DNA of 64,000 nt from Cupriavidus pauculus (GCF_022179805.1 NZ_BPUO01000005.1:248001-312000), one strand, 5' to 3'; positions 16,733 through 25,781 are shown, numbered from the stretch's first letter. Program-made: numbers and translations. Notes: generated by a model from the sequence alone, not told the origin.

Positions 16733-17797
16733 ATGCAGACTTCCAAGATTCCGGCCACCATCGTCACGGGCTTCCTGGGCAGCGGCAAGACCACCTTGCT
16801 GCGCCATATCCTCGACAACGCCAACGGCCGCCGCATCGCGGTGATCGTCAACGAGTTCGGCGAACTGGGCATCGATGGCGAGATCCTCAAGGGTTGCGGC
16901 ATCGGTTGCGACGACGCTGGCGAGCCCACGGGCCAGCTCTATGAACTGGCCAATGGCTGCCTGTGCTGCACGGTGCAGGAAGAGTTCTTCCCGGTCATGG
17001 AACAGCTGCTGGAGCGCCGCGACCAGATCGACCACGTGCTGATCGAGACGTCGGGGCTGGCACTGCCCAAGCCGCTGGTGCAGGCCTTCCACTGGCCCAG
17101 CATCCGCAACGCGTTCACCGTGGACTCGGTGGTGACCGTGGTCGACGGCCCCGCCGCCGCTTCGGGCCAGTTCGCGGCCAATCCGGCCGCCGTGGACGAG
17201 CAGCGCCGCGCCGATCCGAACCTCGACCACGAATCGCCGCTGCACGAACTGTTCGAGGACCAGCTTGCCAGCGCGGACCTGGTCATCCTGAACAAGACCG
17301 ACCTGATGGACGCGGCGCAGATCGCCGCCGTGGAAGCGCTGGTGCGTCCCGAGATCCCGGCCGAGGTCAAGATCGTGCCGGCACAGGCCGGTTCGCTGGA
17401 TGTGAACAGCCTGCTGGGGCTGAATCGCGCGTCGGAAGACACGATCCACCTGCGTCCCGACCATCACGGCAGCGCCGACGATCCTGATCACGCCGACCAT
17501 CATCACGACGAATTCGACTCGGTGGTGGTGCAGGCCGGCACGGTGGAGCGCGATGCGCTGGTGGCGGCGCTGCAGAAGCTGGTGGCCGACCACACGATCT
17601 ATCGCGTGAAGGGCTTCGCCACGCTGCCGGGCAAGGCCATGCGCCTGGTGCTGCATGGCGTGGGCCAGCGCTTCGACAGCTATTTCGACCGCGCCTGGCG
17701 TGCCGGCGAGCCGCAAGGCACGCGTGTGGTGCTGATCGGGCAGGACCTGGACGGCGCCGTGCTGCAGGCGTCGCTGGATGCCGCGCTGGCGGCGTAA
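16733..17797 (+). CDS. cobW: CobW/COG0523 family GTPase, metal chaperone
   Basis: G3E-family P-loop GTPase of 354 aa. The P-loop is GFLGSGKTT (residues 13-21), the metal-binding CxCC motif is C76-L-C78-C79, and NKTD lies near 188. A histidine/aspartate-rich loop (DHHGSADDPDHADHHHDEF) separates the GTPase and C-terminal domains and would bind Co, Zn or Ni. CobW is thought to deliver cobalt for cobalamin synthesis. The start is the ATG at 16733; a TTG at 16709 is in frame but unneeded. It sits between the exported and cytoplasmic CobN genes, 12 bases before the latter. Confidence 0.92.
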   Translation: MQTSKIPATIVTGFLGSGKTTLLRHILDNANGRRIAVIVNEFGELGIDGEILKGCGIGCDDAGEPTGQLYELANGCLCCTVQEEFFPVMEQLLERRDQIDHVLIETSGLALPKPLVQAFHWPSIRNAFTVDSVVTVVDGPAAASGQFAANPAAVDEQRRADPNLDHESPLHELFEDQLASADLVILNKTDLMDAAQIAAVEALVRPEIPAEVKIVPAQAGSLDVNSLLGLNRASEDTIHLRPDHHGSADDPDHADHHHDEFDSVVVQAGTVERDALVAALQKLVADHTIYRVKGFATLPGKAMRLVLHGVGQRFDSYFDRAWRAGEPQGTRVVLIGQDLDGAVLQASLDAALAA

Positions 17798-17809
17798 CCG
17801 CCAAACGTA

Positions 17810-20800
17810 ATGCACCTGCTGTCCACCCGGCCCGGCGGCTTTGTCGATGACAACGCCGTCGTGCTGCGCATCGAGCAGACGCCGGGAGACATCGTCGTCC
17901 TGAGCGCGGCCGATACCACGCTGTCGCTGCTGGCCGGCGCGGTACCCAGGCTGGGTGCCGACTATCCGGCCGTGCGGCTGGCCAACCAGATGTACCTGCG
18001 CCAGCCGGCGTCGCTCGATTTGTATATCGACGAAGTGCTGCAGCACGCGCGCGTGGTGGTGGTGGACCATCTTGGCGGCGCCAGCGACTGGGCCTACGGG
18101 CTGGAACGCCTGCCCGAACTGGCCCGTGCGCGCGGCCAGTTGCTGGTGATGTTCTCGGGCGATCTGACCGAGGACGACAACCTGGCCCGCCTGGGCAACG
18201 CGCCGCCCGGCTTGTCGCATCAGCTCTGGGGCTATCTGCGCGAGGGCGGGGCGGGCAACGCCGAGCAATTCTTCCGCTGCCTGGGGCAGCACGCCTTCGG
18301 CCATCAGGCTCCCGTGCTGCCCGTGCAGGTATTGCCGCAGGCCACGCTGTACCACCGTGCGCATGGCGTGGCGACGGTGCAGGACTGGCGGCGCGAATGG
18401 GCATTGCGCGGCTGCGCGGGCGGCCCGGTGGTGGCGCTACCGTTCTACCGGTCGCACCTGCAGGCCGGCAACACCGATGTCTTCGATGCGCTGGCCGATG
18501 CGCTGCTCGATGCCGGCATATGCCCGTTGCCACTGGCTGTGAGTTCGCTCAAGGAGCCACTGTGCCGCGAGGTGCTGCAGCGGCTGTGCGACGCGCACGG
18601 CGTGGCGCTGGTGCTCAATACCACGGCGTTCTCGGTAGCATCGCTCGATGCTGCGGCTGACGCCGACGCACCGCTGGCCAACGACGCCCCGGTGCTGCAG
18701 GTGATCCTGAGCGGCGGCAACCGCGAGGATTGGCTGGCCGACAGCCAGGGCCTGGGCACGCGCGACGTGGCCATGCACGTGGCCATGCCCGAGGTCGACG
18801 GCCGCATCATCACGCGCGCGGTCAGCTTCAAGGGCCTGGCGTATCGCTGCCCCCATACCGAGGTCGACGTGGTGCGCTACCAGCCCGACGCCGAGCGCGT
18901 GCGCTTTGTCGCCGAACTGGCGCGCCGCTGGTGCCGCCTGCGCACACTGCCGGCCGCTGAAAAGCGTGTGGCACTGGTGCTGGCCAACTATCCGGCCAGC
19001 GAAGGGCGTATCGGCAATGGCGTCGGGCTGGACACGCCCGCGTCGGTCGTGGGCATCCTGGCGATGCTGCGCGATGCCGGATATGCAGTGGGTCCGCTGC
19101 CTGCCGATGGCGATGCGCTGATGCGCGGCCTGACGCAAGGCGTCACCAACGATCTGGACCAGCACGCATGGCGGCCCGCGTTCCAGAGCGTGGCGATGGC
19201 CGACTACAAGGCGTGGCTGGCGCAGTTGCCGCAGGCCGGGCAGGATGCCATCGCGGCGCGCTGGGGTGCGCCGGAGGCCGATCCGATGGTGCGCGACGGA
19301 CGCTTCATGGTGGCTGGCGTACGCACGGGCAACGTGTTCGTCGGTATCCAGCCGGCGCGCGCCTACGGCGTGGATGGCTACGCGAGTTACCACGATGCCG
19401 AGCTGGTGCCGCCGCACGGCTACCTGGCGTTCTACTTCTGGCTGCGACACGTGTTTGCCATCGACGCGGTGGTGCACGTGGGCAAGCATGGCAACCTGGA
19501 ATGGCTGCCGGGCAAGAGCGTGGCGCTGTCCGCCGACTGCTGGCCCGACGCGATCCTGGGGCCGCTGCCGCATCTCTATCCGTTCATCGTCAATGACCCG
19601 GGCGAAGGCGCGCAGGCCAAGCGGCGCACCCAGGCCGTGATCATCGACCACCTGATGCCGCCGCTCACGCGCGCGGAGAACTACGGGCCGCTGCAGGACC
19701 TGGAGCGCCAGGTCGACGAATACTACGAGGCGCTGAGTATCGATCCGCGCCGCGCCAGGCTGCTGCGGCGTGAGATCCTGAAATCGATCGTCGGCCAGCA
19801 ACTGCATCGCGAACTCGGCATCGACGCGCCGGCCAATGGCGCCGAGGAAGACGCGCTGTTGAACCGCACCGATGCCTGGCTGTGCGAACTCAAGGAGTCG
19901 CAGATCCGGGATGGGCTGCATGTGTTCGGCATGTCGCCGCAGGGCCGGCAGCGTCGCGATACGCTGGCCGCGCTGGGGCGATTCCCGGTGGGCGATGGCG
20001 CCGACGGCCGGTCCGGGCTGCTGACCGCGCTGGCGGCGGACCTGTCGCTGGGTGATGGCTTTGATCCGCTCGATGCCGACTGGGCCGCGCCGTGGACCGG
20101 GCCGCGTCCCGACGTACTGGCAGCCATCGACGAATCGCCGTGGCGCCACCACGGCGATACGCGCGAGCGGCTGGAAGCACTGGTGCTGCGCCTGCTCGAC
20201 AACGACGCCGCGCCCGGACCGCGCTCGGCGGCCGTGCTGGCACGCCTGCGCGAACAGGTGGCGCCGCGCCTCGATGCCTGCGGCGGACAGGAACTGCTGC
20301 AACTCGAACGTGGGCTGGCGGGCCGTTTCGTGCCGGCGGGCCCGAGCGGCGCGCCGTCGCGCGGGCGTCCCGACGTATTGCCCACCGGGCGCAATTTCTA
20401 TTCGGTCGATACGCGCGCGGTGCCCACGCGCACCGCATGGACGCTGGGGCTGCGCTCGGCCAGCCAGTTGATCGAGCGACATCTGCAGGAGCACGGCGAA
20501 TACCCGCGCGCGGTGGGGCTGTCGGTGTGGGGCACGGCGACCATGCGCACCGGGGGCGACGATATCGCGCAGGCGATGGCGCTGCTTGGCGTGCGGCCTA
20601 AATGGGCGCACGGCAGCCATCGCGTGGTCGATTTCGAGATACTGCCGATGACGGTGTTCGACCGGCCGCGCGTGGACGTGACGCTGCGGGTGTCGGGCTT
20701 TTTCCGCGATGCGTTTGCCAACCTGGTGTCGCTGTTCGATGCCGCCGTGCGGGCCGTGGCTGCGCTCGACGAGCCGGCCGACGTGAATCCCGTGCGCGCC

Positions 20801-21592
20801 CGCGTGCTGGCCGAACAGGCCGAGCTGGAGGCGCAGGGCCTGCCGGCCGACGCCGCACGCGAACGTGCGAGCTGGCGCGTGTTCGGCGCGCGTCCCGGCG
20901 ACTACGGCACCGGGCTGCAGAACCTGATCGATGGACGGAGCTGGCAGACCGATGGCGACCTGGCGCACGCCTACCTGCAGGCGGGGGGCTACGCCTACGG
21001 CCAGCGTGCCGATGGCATCGAGGCACGCGACACGTTTGCGGCCAGGCTGGCCGGGATCGATGCAGTGGTACAGAACCAGGACAACCGCGAGCACGACATT
21101 CTCGATGCCAACGACTACTACCAGTTCCAGGGCGGCATGGTGGCGGCGGTGCGCCATCTGGGCGGCGTGCAACCGGCGATCTATCACGGCGACCACGCCA
21201 ACCCGGCGGCGCCGCGCGTGCGCACGCTCAACGAGGAAATTGCGCGCGTGATCCGTACGCGCGTGGTCAATCCGAAGTGGATCGACGGTGTGCGCCGCCA
21301 CGGCTACAAGGGCGCATTCGAAATGGCCGCGACCGTGGACTACCTGTTCGGCTATGACGCCACCGCGCGCGTGGTGGGCGATCACCAGTACGCGCTGGTG
21401 GCCGACGCCTACGTGCACGACGCCGCCACGCGCGATTTCCTGGCGCAACACAATCCGCGCGCGCTGCAGTCCATCTGCGAGCGGCTGCTGGAAGCCATGG
21501 AGCGCGGGCTCTGGCAGGAGCCGGGCGACCAGAAGGCGCGGATCGAACACCATCTGCTTGACAACGAACAGCGTCTGGAAGGGATGCAATGA
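17810..21592 (+). CDS. cobN: Cobaltochelatase large subunit CobN (cytoplasmic)
   Basis: 1260-aa large subunit that inserts cobalt into hydrogenobyrinate a,c-diamide with ATP-driven small and medium subunits. Core motif HVGKHGNLEWLPGKS near residue 555 is followed by LPHLYPFIVNDPGEGAQAKR and DHLMPPLTRA, all typical of true CobN. No signal peptide or membrane helix, in contrast with the paralogue at 12585. Its stop overlaps the chlI start by four bases (ATGA at 21589-21592), showing tight translational coupling with the motor subunits. Confidence 0.95.
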   Translation: MHLLSTRPGGFVDDNAVVLRIEQTPGDIVVLSAADTTLSLLAGAVPRLGADYPAVRLANQMYLRQPASLDLYIDEVLQHARVVVVDHLGGASDWAYGLERLPELARARGQLLVMFSGDLTEDDNLARLGNAPPGLSHQLWGYLREGGAGNAEQFFRCLGQHAFGHQAPVLPVQVLPQATLYHRAHGVATVQDWRREWALRGCAGGPVVALPFYRSHLQAGNTDVFDALADALLDAGICPLPLAVSSLKEPLCREVLQRLCDAHGVALVLNTTAFSVASLDAAADADAPLANDAPVLQVILSGGNREDWLADSQGLGTRDVAMHVAMPEVDGRIITRAVSFKGLAYRCPHTEVDVVRYQPDAERVRFVAELARRWCRLRTLPAAEKRVALVLANYPASEGRIGNGVGLDTPASVVGILAMLRDAGYAVGPLPADGDALMRGLTQGVTNDLDQHAWRPAFQSVAMADYKAWLAQLPQAGQDAIAARWGAPEADPMVRDGRFMVAGVRTGNVFVGIQPARAYGVDGYASYHDAELVPPHGYLAFYFWLRHVFAIDAVVHVGKHGNLEWLPGKSVALSADCWPDAILGPLPHLYPFIVNDPGEGAQAKRRTQAVIIDHLMPPLTRAENYGPLQDLERQVDEYYEALSIDPRRARLLRREILKSIVGQQLHRELGIDAPANGAEEDALLNRTDAWLCELKESQIRDGLHVFGMSPQGRQRRDTLAALGRFPVGDGADGRSGLLTALAADLSLGDGFDPLDADWAAPWTGPRPDVLAAIDESPWRHHGDTRERLEALVLRLLDNDAAPGPRSAAVLARLREQVAPRLDACGGQELLQLERGLAGRFVPAGPSGAPSRGRPDVLPTGRNFYSVDTRAVPTRTAWTLGLRSASQLIERHLQEHGEYPRAVGLSVWGTATMRTGGDDIAQAMALLGVRPKWAHGSHRVVDFEILPMTVFDRPRVDVTLRVSGFFRDAFANLVSLFDAAVRAVAALDEPADVNPVRARVLAEQAELEAQGLPADAARERASWRVFGARPGDYGTGLQNLIDGRSWQTDGDLAHAYLQAGGYAYGQRADGIEARDTFAARLAGIDAVVQNQDNREHDILDANDYYQFQGGMVAAVRHLGGVQPAIYHGDHANPAAPRVRTLNEEIARVIRTRVVNPKWIDGVRRHGYKGAFEMAATVDYLFGYDATARVVGDHQYALVADAYVHDAATRDFLAQHNPRALQSICERLLEAMERGLWQEPGDQKARIEHHLLDNEQRLEGMQ

Positions 21593-22674
21593 CCCACTCG
21601 GCTCACTCGGCTCATTCGGCCCAAGGCGCGGCAATGCGCCCGATCTTTCCGTTCAGTGCCCTGGTGGGGCAGTCGGCGCTGCAGCAGGCGCTGCTGCTGG
21701 CGGCCGTGGACCCCGGCATCGGCGGCGTGCTGGTCACGGGCCCGCGCGGCACGGCCAAGTCCACGGCGGCGCGTGCGCTGGCTGAGCTGCTGCCGCATGG
21801 GCAGTTCGTGACGCTGCCGCTGGGCGCCAGCGAAGAGCAATTGACCGGCACGCTCGACCTGGGCCATGTGCTGCGGCAGGGCGAGGTGCGGTTCCAACCC
21901 GGCCTGCTGGCGCGCGCGCACGACGGCGTGCTGTACGTCGACGAAGTCAACCTGTTGCCCGATCCGCTGGTGGACCAGTTGCTCGACGTGGCGGCCAGTG
22001 GCGTCAACGTGGTGGAGCGCGACGGCGTATCGCACCAGCATCCAGCGCGGTTCGTGCTGGTCGGCACGATGAATCCGGAAGAGGGCGAGCTGCGGCCGCA
22101 ATTGCTGGACCGCTTCGGGCTGGCGCTGGCCCTGTCGAACTACGACGATCCGGCCGAACGGCAGGCGATCGTGCGCGCACGGCTGGCGTTCGAGTCCGAC
22201 CCCGCCGCGTTTCGTGCTGCTGTGGCGCAGCGCCAGGACGAACTGGCGCGCCAGGTGGTGCGCGCCCGCGCGGCGCTGGGTGCGCTGGATTTTGGCGATG
22301 CCGTGCACGACCGCGTCAGCGCCTTGTGCCTGGAGGCCGCCGTGGACGGCGTGCGCGCGGATCTGGTAATGCTGCGTGCCGCGCGGGCACTGGCTGCATG
22401 GCAGGGCGCGGCGGCCATCGACGCCAGTCACGTCGATGCCGTGGCCGAACTGGTGCTGCATCACCGCCGCCATACGACAGCGCCGCAGCAGCCTGCCCAG
22501 CCGGCGCCATCGTCCGCCGGCAGTCATGCCGATGATGCCGAAGGTGCCGATGGCACGAACACCGGCGATGCCGAAGCCAATCCCTGGGGCGCGATGCCGC
22601 CGCCCCAGCCGGCCGGCATTGCCAACGTCAAGCCGCTGAAGCCGTTCAGGAAGCTGCCGCCAAAAAAAGCCTGA
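21589..22674 (+). CDS. chlI: ChlI-type AAA+ small subunit of the cobalt chelatase (unshifted product)
   Basis: 361-aa AAA+ ATPase of the magnesium-chelatase ChlI/BchI family, used here with CobN. Walker A is GPRGTAKST (residues 51-59), Walker B VLYVDEVN (114-121), and a GTMNPEEGELRPQLLDRFG arginine-finger/sensor region follows. The N-terminus carries HSA repeats, so M16 (MRPIFPFSALVGQ) may be the real start. The C-terminal 70 residues are an acidic Pro/Ala/Asp-rich linker like that joining AAA+ and VWA domains in ChlD. The frame ends at a TGA six bases after an A7 run, where -1 slippage would continue into the VWA domain. Confidence 0.9.
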   Translation: MTHSAHSAHSAQGAAMRPIFPFSALVGQSALQQALLLAAVDPGIGGVLVTGPRGTAKSTAARALAELLPHGQFVTLPLGASEEQLTGTLDLGHVLRQGEVRFQPGLLARAHDGVLYVDEVNLLPDPLVDQLLDVAASGVNVVERDGVSHQHPARFVLVGTMNPEEGELRPQLLDRFGLALALSNYDDPAERQAIVRARLAFESDPAAFRAAVAQRQDELARQVVRARAALGALDFGDAVHDRVSALCLEAAVDGVRADLVMLRAARALAAWQGAAAIDASHVDAVAELVLHHRRHTTAPQQPAQPAPSSAGSHADDAEGADGTNTGDAEANPWGAMPPPQPAGIANVKPLKPFRKLPPKKA

Positions 22675-23354
22675 GCCACCGGCGGCCGTCGGCAACGGAC
22701 CGGCAGGGCGGCCATCGGTGGCGGACACCTCGACCCATCGCACTCCGGCATGCCGTGCAGGGCGGGCAGCCCGGCAGCCGCATCCACTGGCCGCGCACGC
22801 TCGGTGCCAAACGGCAGGCGCCGCTTGATTCCGGCCACCTGCGCTTCCGGCGCGCCGACGCGCGAGCCGGCGTACTGCATTGCTTCGTCCTGGACTGCTC
22901 GGGCTCGATGGCCCATGGCGAACAACTGGCGCTGGCCAAGGGCGTGCTGGTGCGGCTGATCGAACGCGCGTACCAGTCGCGTGCGGACGTGGCGCTGGTC
23001 TGCTTTGCCGGGCAACACGCCGAAGTGCGGCTGGCGCCATCGCGTGCACGTCCGTGGAATGACGACTGGATCCGGCCGATTGCCGGCGGTGGTGGCACGC
23101 CGCTGCGGCTGGGTGTGGCGCGTGCCGACCAGTTACTGGCCCGCCAGGCCCGCCGCCAGCCCGCGCAGCAGCGCTGGCTGTGGCTGCTGACCGATGGCCG
23201 TAGCGCCGAGGCGCCGGCGCGCCCGGACTGTGCCGATCACCTCGTGGTGGTGGACGTCGAACGCCATGCGCTGCCGCTGGGCCTCTGCCTGCGGCTGGCG
23301 AGCGAATGGGACGCCGACTACCGCACCGCTGATTCGCTTGCGATCGAGGCCTAA
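21589..23354 (+). CDS. chlD: ChlD-type AAA+/VWA medium subunit made by -1 frameshift at 22668
   Basis: Join of 21589-22668 and 22668-23354, giving about 588 aa. The AAA+ half and the acidic linker come from the chlI frame, and the -1 frame continues without a stop into a von Willebrand A domain. The MIDAS residues are D436-x-S438-x-S440 (VLDCSGSM), the GGGGTPL threonine and the LTDGRS aspartate. The VWA frame has no ATG, and its first usable codon is a GTG at 22755 without a ribosome site, so an independent VWA gene is less likely. ChlD bridges the ATPase ring to CobN. An alternative is a genuine frameshift mutation, made unlikely by the full signal. Confidence 0.8.
22648..22702 (+). promoter_or_regulatory. 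Programmed -1 ribosomal frameshift signal (chlI to chlD)
   Basis: Three elements line up. A Shine-Dalgarno-like AGGAAG (22648-22653) lies eight bases before the slippery run. The heptamer A-AAA-AAA (22662-22668) is in phase with the zero frame codons CCA AAA AAA GCC TGA. A stem-loop CGGCCGT/ACGG(A)CCG (22683-22702) begins 14 bases after the slip site. The layout resembles the dnaX frameshift site. Frameshifting in chlD genes that lets one gene make both small and medium subunits is described in the literature. Confidence 0.8.
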
Positions 23355-23432
23355 AGTTTTTCGCCCGTACTTCCGTTAGCCCATCGATAGCCCCGGACCA
23401 CTCGGGGCGGAAACGAGGAGCGGAAACGAATC

Positions 23433-24527
23433 ATGGCCTGGGACAACTTGAGTATGCGCACCCGCCTGGGTGCTGCATTTGGCGTCAACCTGCTGCTGAT
23501 GGCGGCCATGCTGGTGCTGGCGCTGGGCCAGGTGGCGGACGGCGGCACGCGTAGCTGGCTCTGGACGCTGGCCATCGTCGTGGTGGTATTCAGCGTGATT
23601 TGCTGGTTCCGGCTGGCGCACGCGATCGAGGCCCCGCTCAAGGAGGCGGAATTCATCGCCGAGACCGTGGCGGCGGGCGACCTGAGCAAGGATTTCGAGA
23701 CCGAGCGCGGCGGCGACTTTGGCCGTCTGCTGGGCGGGCTGGGCGAGATGGAAGACATGCTCACCGACCTGGTGACGCGGATCAAGGGCGCCAGCGATTC
23801 GATCTCGTCGGCCTCGCAGCAGATTGCCGTGGGCAACACCGACCTGTCGCAGCGCACCGAGGAGCAGGCTGCCACGCTGGAGGAAACCGCGTCGAGCATG
23901 GGCGAACTGACCGCCATGGTGAAGCAGAACACCGAGCGCGCCCGCACCGCCAACGGGCTGGCGGCGTCGGCATCGGGCATCGCCGAGCGCGGCGGCACGA
24001 TCGTCAGCAACGTGGTGCAGACCATGGACGCCATCAGCGTCAGCTCGCGCAAGGTGACCGACATCATCGCCGTGATCGAGGGCATCGCGTTCCAGACCAA
24101 CATCCTGGCCCTGAATGCCGCCGTGGAAGCAGCGCGCGCGGGCGAGCAGGGTCGCGGCTTTGCCGTGGTGGCGGGCGAGGTGCGCACGCTGGCCCAGCGC
24201 AGCGCGGCGGCGGCCAAGGAAATCAACGTCCTGATCAACGATTCCGCGCGCCAGGTGGAAAGCGGCTCGGCGCTGGTGGGCCAGGCCGGCCAGACCATGG
24301 AGGAAATCGTGCAGGCGGTGCGTCGCGTAACGCAGATCCTGGGCGAGATCGCCGTGGCATCGGAACACCAGAGCGAAGGCATCGAGCAGGTGAACGTGGC
24401 GGTCACGCAGATGGACGACGTGACGCAGCAGAACGCCGCACTGGTGGAACAAGCGGCGGCGGCATCGTCGGCGCTGGCCGATCAGGCGCAGGAACTGCAG
24501 AAGGTGGTGGGCGAGTTCAGGCTCTGA
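23433..24527 (+). CDS. Methyl-accepting chemotaxis protein lacking a periplasmic sensor domain
   Basis: 364 aa. Two closely spaced membrane helices (about 11-31 and 41-60) leave a periplasmic loop of only some ten residues. A short HAMP-like linker follows, then a complete signalling domain. The signalling tip [20 protein letters not shown] and methylation-helix motifs ([20 protein letters not shown]) are intact. With no ligand-binding domain it may sense membrane or cytoplasmic cues, or act with other receptors. GAGGAG-like sequence precedes the ATG at 23433. It follows chlD by 78 bases and is probably separately transcribed. Confidence 0.9.
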   Translation: MAWDNLSMRTRLGAAFGVNLLLMAAMLVLALGQVADGGTRSWLWTLAIVVVVFSVICWFRLAHAIEAPLKEAEFIAETVAAGDLSKDFETERGGDFGRLLGGLGEMEDMLTDLVTRIKGASDSISSASQQIAVGNTDLSQRTEEQAATLEETASSMGELTAMVKQNTERARTANGLAASASGIAERGGTIVSNVVQTMDAISVSSRKVTDIIAVIEGIAFQTNILALNAAVEAARAGEQGRGFAVVAGEVRTLAQRSAAAAKEINVLINDSARQVESGSALVGQAGQTMEEIVQAVRRVTQILGEIAVASEHQSEGIEQVNVAVTQMDDVTQQNAALVEQAAAASSALADQAQELQKVVGEFRL

Positions 24528-24542
24528 GCCCGGGCCGGCCGC

Positions 24543-25421
24543 TTACAGCCGGCCGCCCTGCAGCCATGCGATCACGGGCGCCCAGAAGGCCTTCATGAAG
24601 GGCGTCTCGATGGCCGCGTTGTGCGGCAGGTTCTCGAATACCACCAGCCGGCTCGGCCCCCGTGCCGCGCGGACCAGGTGCTCGGCCTGGCGGAACGGGA
24701 TGGTTTCGTCGCGCCGGCTGTGAATCAGCATCAGCGGCAGCTTCGACATGCGTAGCCGCGCCACGTTGTCCCACGGATTAGGCAGCGCCCACGCCAGCCA
24801 GCGCGGTACCAGGCCGGTGGCCACCGCCGCCGCGCGCGCCGAACAGAATCCCGCTCCGATCACCAGCCCGTCCGGCAACGGCCGCAGGCCATCCAGCACA
24901 TCGAGCAGCACGCCGCTGCCCAGCGAATAGCCCATGACATAGTGCCGCGCCGCCTGCGGTGTAGCCGCGCGGAACTGCGCAAACGCGGCCAGCGCGTCCT
25001 CGCGCAGATGGGCCACGCTCGGCGTGCCGGTGCTGGTGCCATAGCCGCTGTAGTCGAACACGAAGGAACTGATGCCGGCGGCATGCAGCAGCGCCTGCAC
25101 GGGCGCCCAGTCCGCCAGGCATTCCTCGTCGCCATGGAAGACGGCCAGCGCTGGCGCCGCCGGATTGGCCGCCGCCACCCACGATGCGTGCAACGCGCGG
25201 TCGCCGCTCTCGAACGTGAATTGGCGCGACGTCACGCCCAGGTCGTCCGGGCGCAGGGTGCCGACCTGGCCCGGGACGAATGCCTCGCGTTCGATGGCCC
25301 GGTACAACAGCAGCCTGCCGACGCCCGCCATCACCGCCAGCCCGGCCAGGCCCAGCGCCCCCGCGAACCAGCGCCGGTATTTGAAGTGGGCAGGGCGGCG
25401 GTCGTTCGGCGTCGATGGCAT
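24543..25421 (-). CDS. Alpha/beta hydrolase with N-terminal membrane anchor
   Basis: 292 aa from the ATG at 25421. A hydrophobic helix (about 19-40) follows a basic N-terminus and probably anchors the enzyme, catalytic domain outside. The triad is S166 (GYSLGSG), D238 (HSRRDETIP) and H267 (LPHNAA); HGDEE near 96-100 carries the oxyanion residues. Resembles the BAH/FrsA-like serine aminopeptidase group of hydrolases. Substrate unknown. A GGCCGGC/GCCGGCC repeat straddles its stop (24534-24554) and may end transcription from the chemoreceptor side. Confidence 0.75.
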   Translation of the reverse strand: MPSTPNDRRPAHFKYRRWFAGALGLAGLAVMAGVGRLLLYRAIEREAFVPGQVGTLRPDDLGVTSRQFTFESGDRALHASWVAAANPAAPALAVFHGDEECLADWAPVQALLHAAGISSFVFDYSGYGTSTGTPSVAHLREDALAAFAQFRAATPQAARHYVMGYSLGSGVLLDVLDGLRPLPDGLVIGAGFCSARAAAVATGLVPRWLAWALPNPWDNVARLRMSKLPLMLIHSRRDETIPFRQAEHLVRAARGPSRLVVFENLPHNAAIETPFMKAFWAPVIAWLQGGRL

Positions 25422-25618
25422 GGGAATTCGGCAAACAGCGAGGGCAGGTGTGATAACCGTAGCACTTGCGGGGCCAATGGGAAGCAGGTTTGTCTGCTGT
25501 GCTTTGGCTTGCGCTGAAAAAAACCGATACAAATCAATCGGATATCTACGAAATAAACGCGCTCTATGGCTCTGATAGAAATCTTTTTGAGCCCAGTCAT
25601 GAATTTCTCCTTGCTTAT

Positions 25619-25636
25619 CTATCTACGGGTAGATAG
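25619..25636. promoter_or_regulatory. TetR-type operator 1 (CTATCTA-CGGG-TAGATAG)
   Basis: Perfect seven-base inverted repeat around a four-base centre. The same half-sites recur at 25764-25781 and, with one change per arm, directly before the tetR gene at 26695-26712. The repeat ends ten bases before the ATG of a 44-codon frame, the same geometry as operator 3 and tetR. Confidence 0.65.
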
Positions 25637-25646
25637 TATTCGAGCC

Positions 25647-25781
25647 ATGGACAGCGACGCAGCTGACGAACCGGAAGAAAAAACGGAACGGAAGAGGCGA
25701 GACGGTCCAAGCAACACCAGGCAGTTTCAGTACCGGAAGCGGTCTTTTTTAAATCCCGGTTATCTATCTATCAGTAGATAG
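25647..25781 (+). CDS. Small ORF (44 aa), possibly a remnant of a regulator gene
   Basis: Begins MDSDAADEPEEKTERKRRDG and ends inside operator 2. The acidic-then-basic start resembles the N-terminal tails of some TetR proteins, and the operator-to-ATG spacing copies that of the real tetR gene at 26722. No ribosome site is evident. It may be a leftover after recombination between operator copies, or not translated at all. The surrounding 25422-25885 interval holds no larger gene. Confidence 0.25.
   Translation: MDSDAADEPEEKTERKRRDGPSNTRQFQYRKRSFLNPGYLSISR
25764..25781. promoter_or_regulatory. TetR-type operator 2 (CTATCTA-TCAG-TAGATAG)
   Basis: Perfect seven-base inverted repeat, four-base centre, 104 bases before the start of the repeat-protein gene. 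It is preceded by AAATCCCGGTT (25751-25761), an 11-base block also found just before operator 3 (26678-26688). The pairing suggests that both promoters share sequence and regulator. Confidence 0.7.

Noticed and set aside
22755-23354. An independent VWA gene starting at GTG 22755
   Set aside because: There is no ribosome site, the start would cut the linker, and the frame is open back to the slippery site. The frameshift explanation fits all features better.
25566-25781. A 71-aa protein starting at 25566
   Set aside because: The first 27 codons run through operator 1 and have no ribosome site; only the shorter frame from 25647 is kept, with low confidence.
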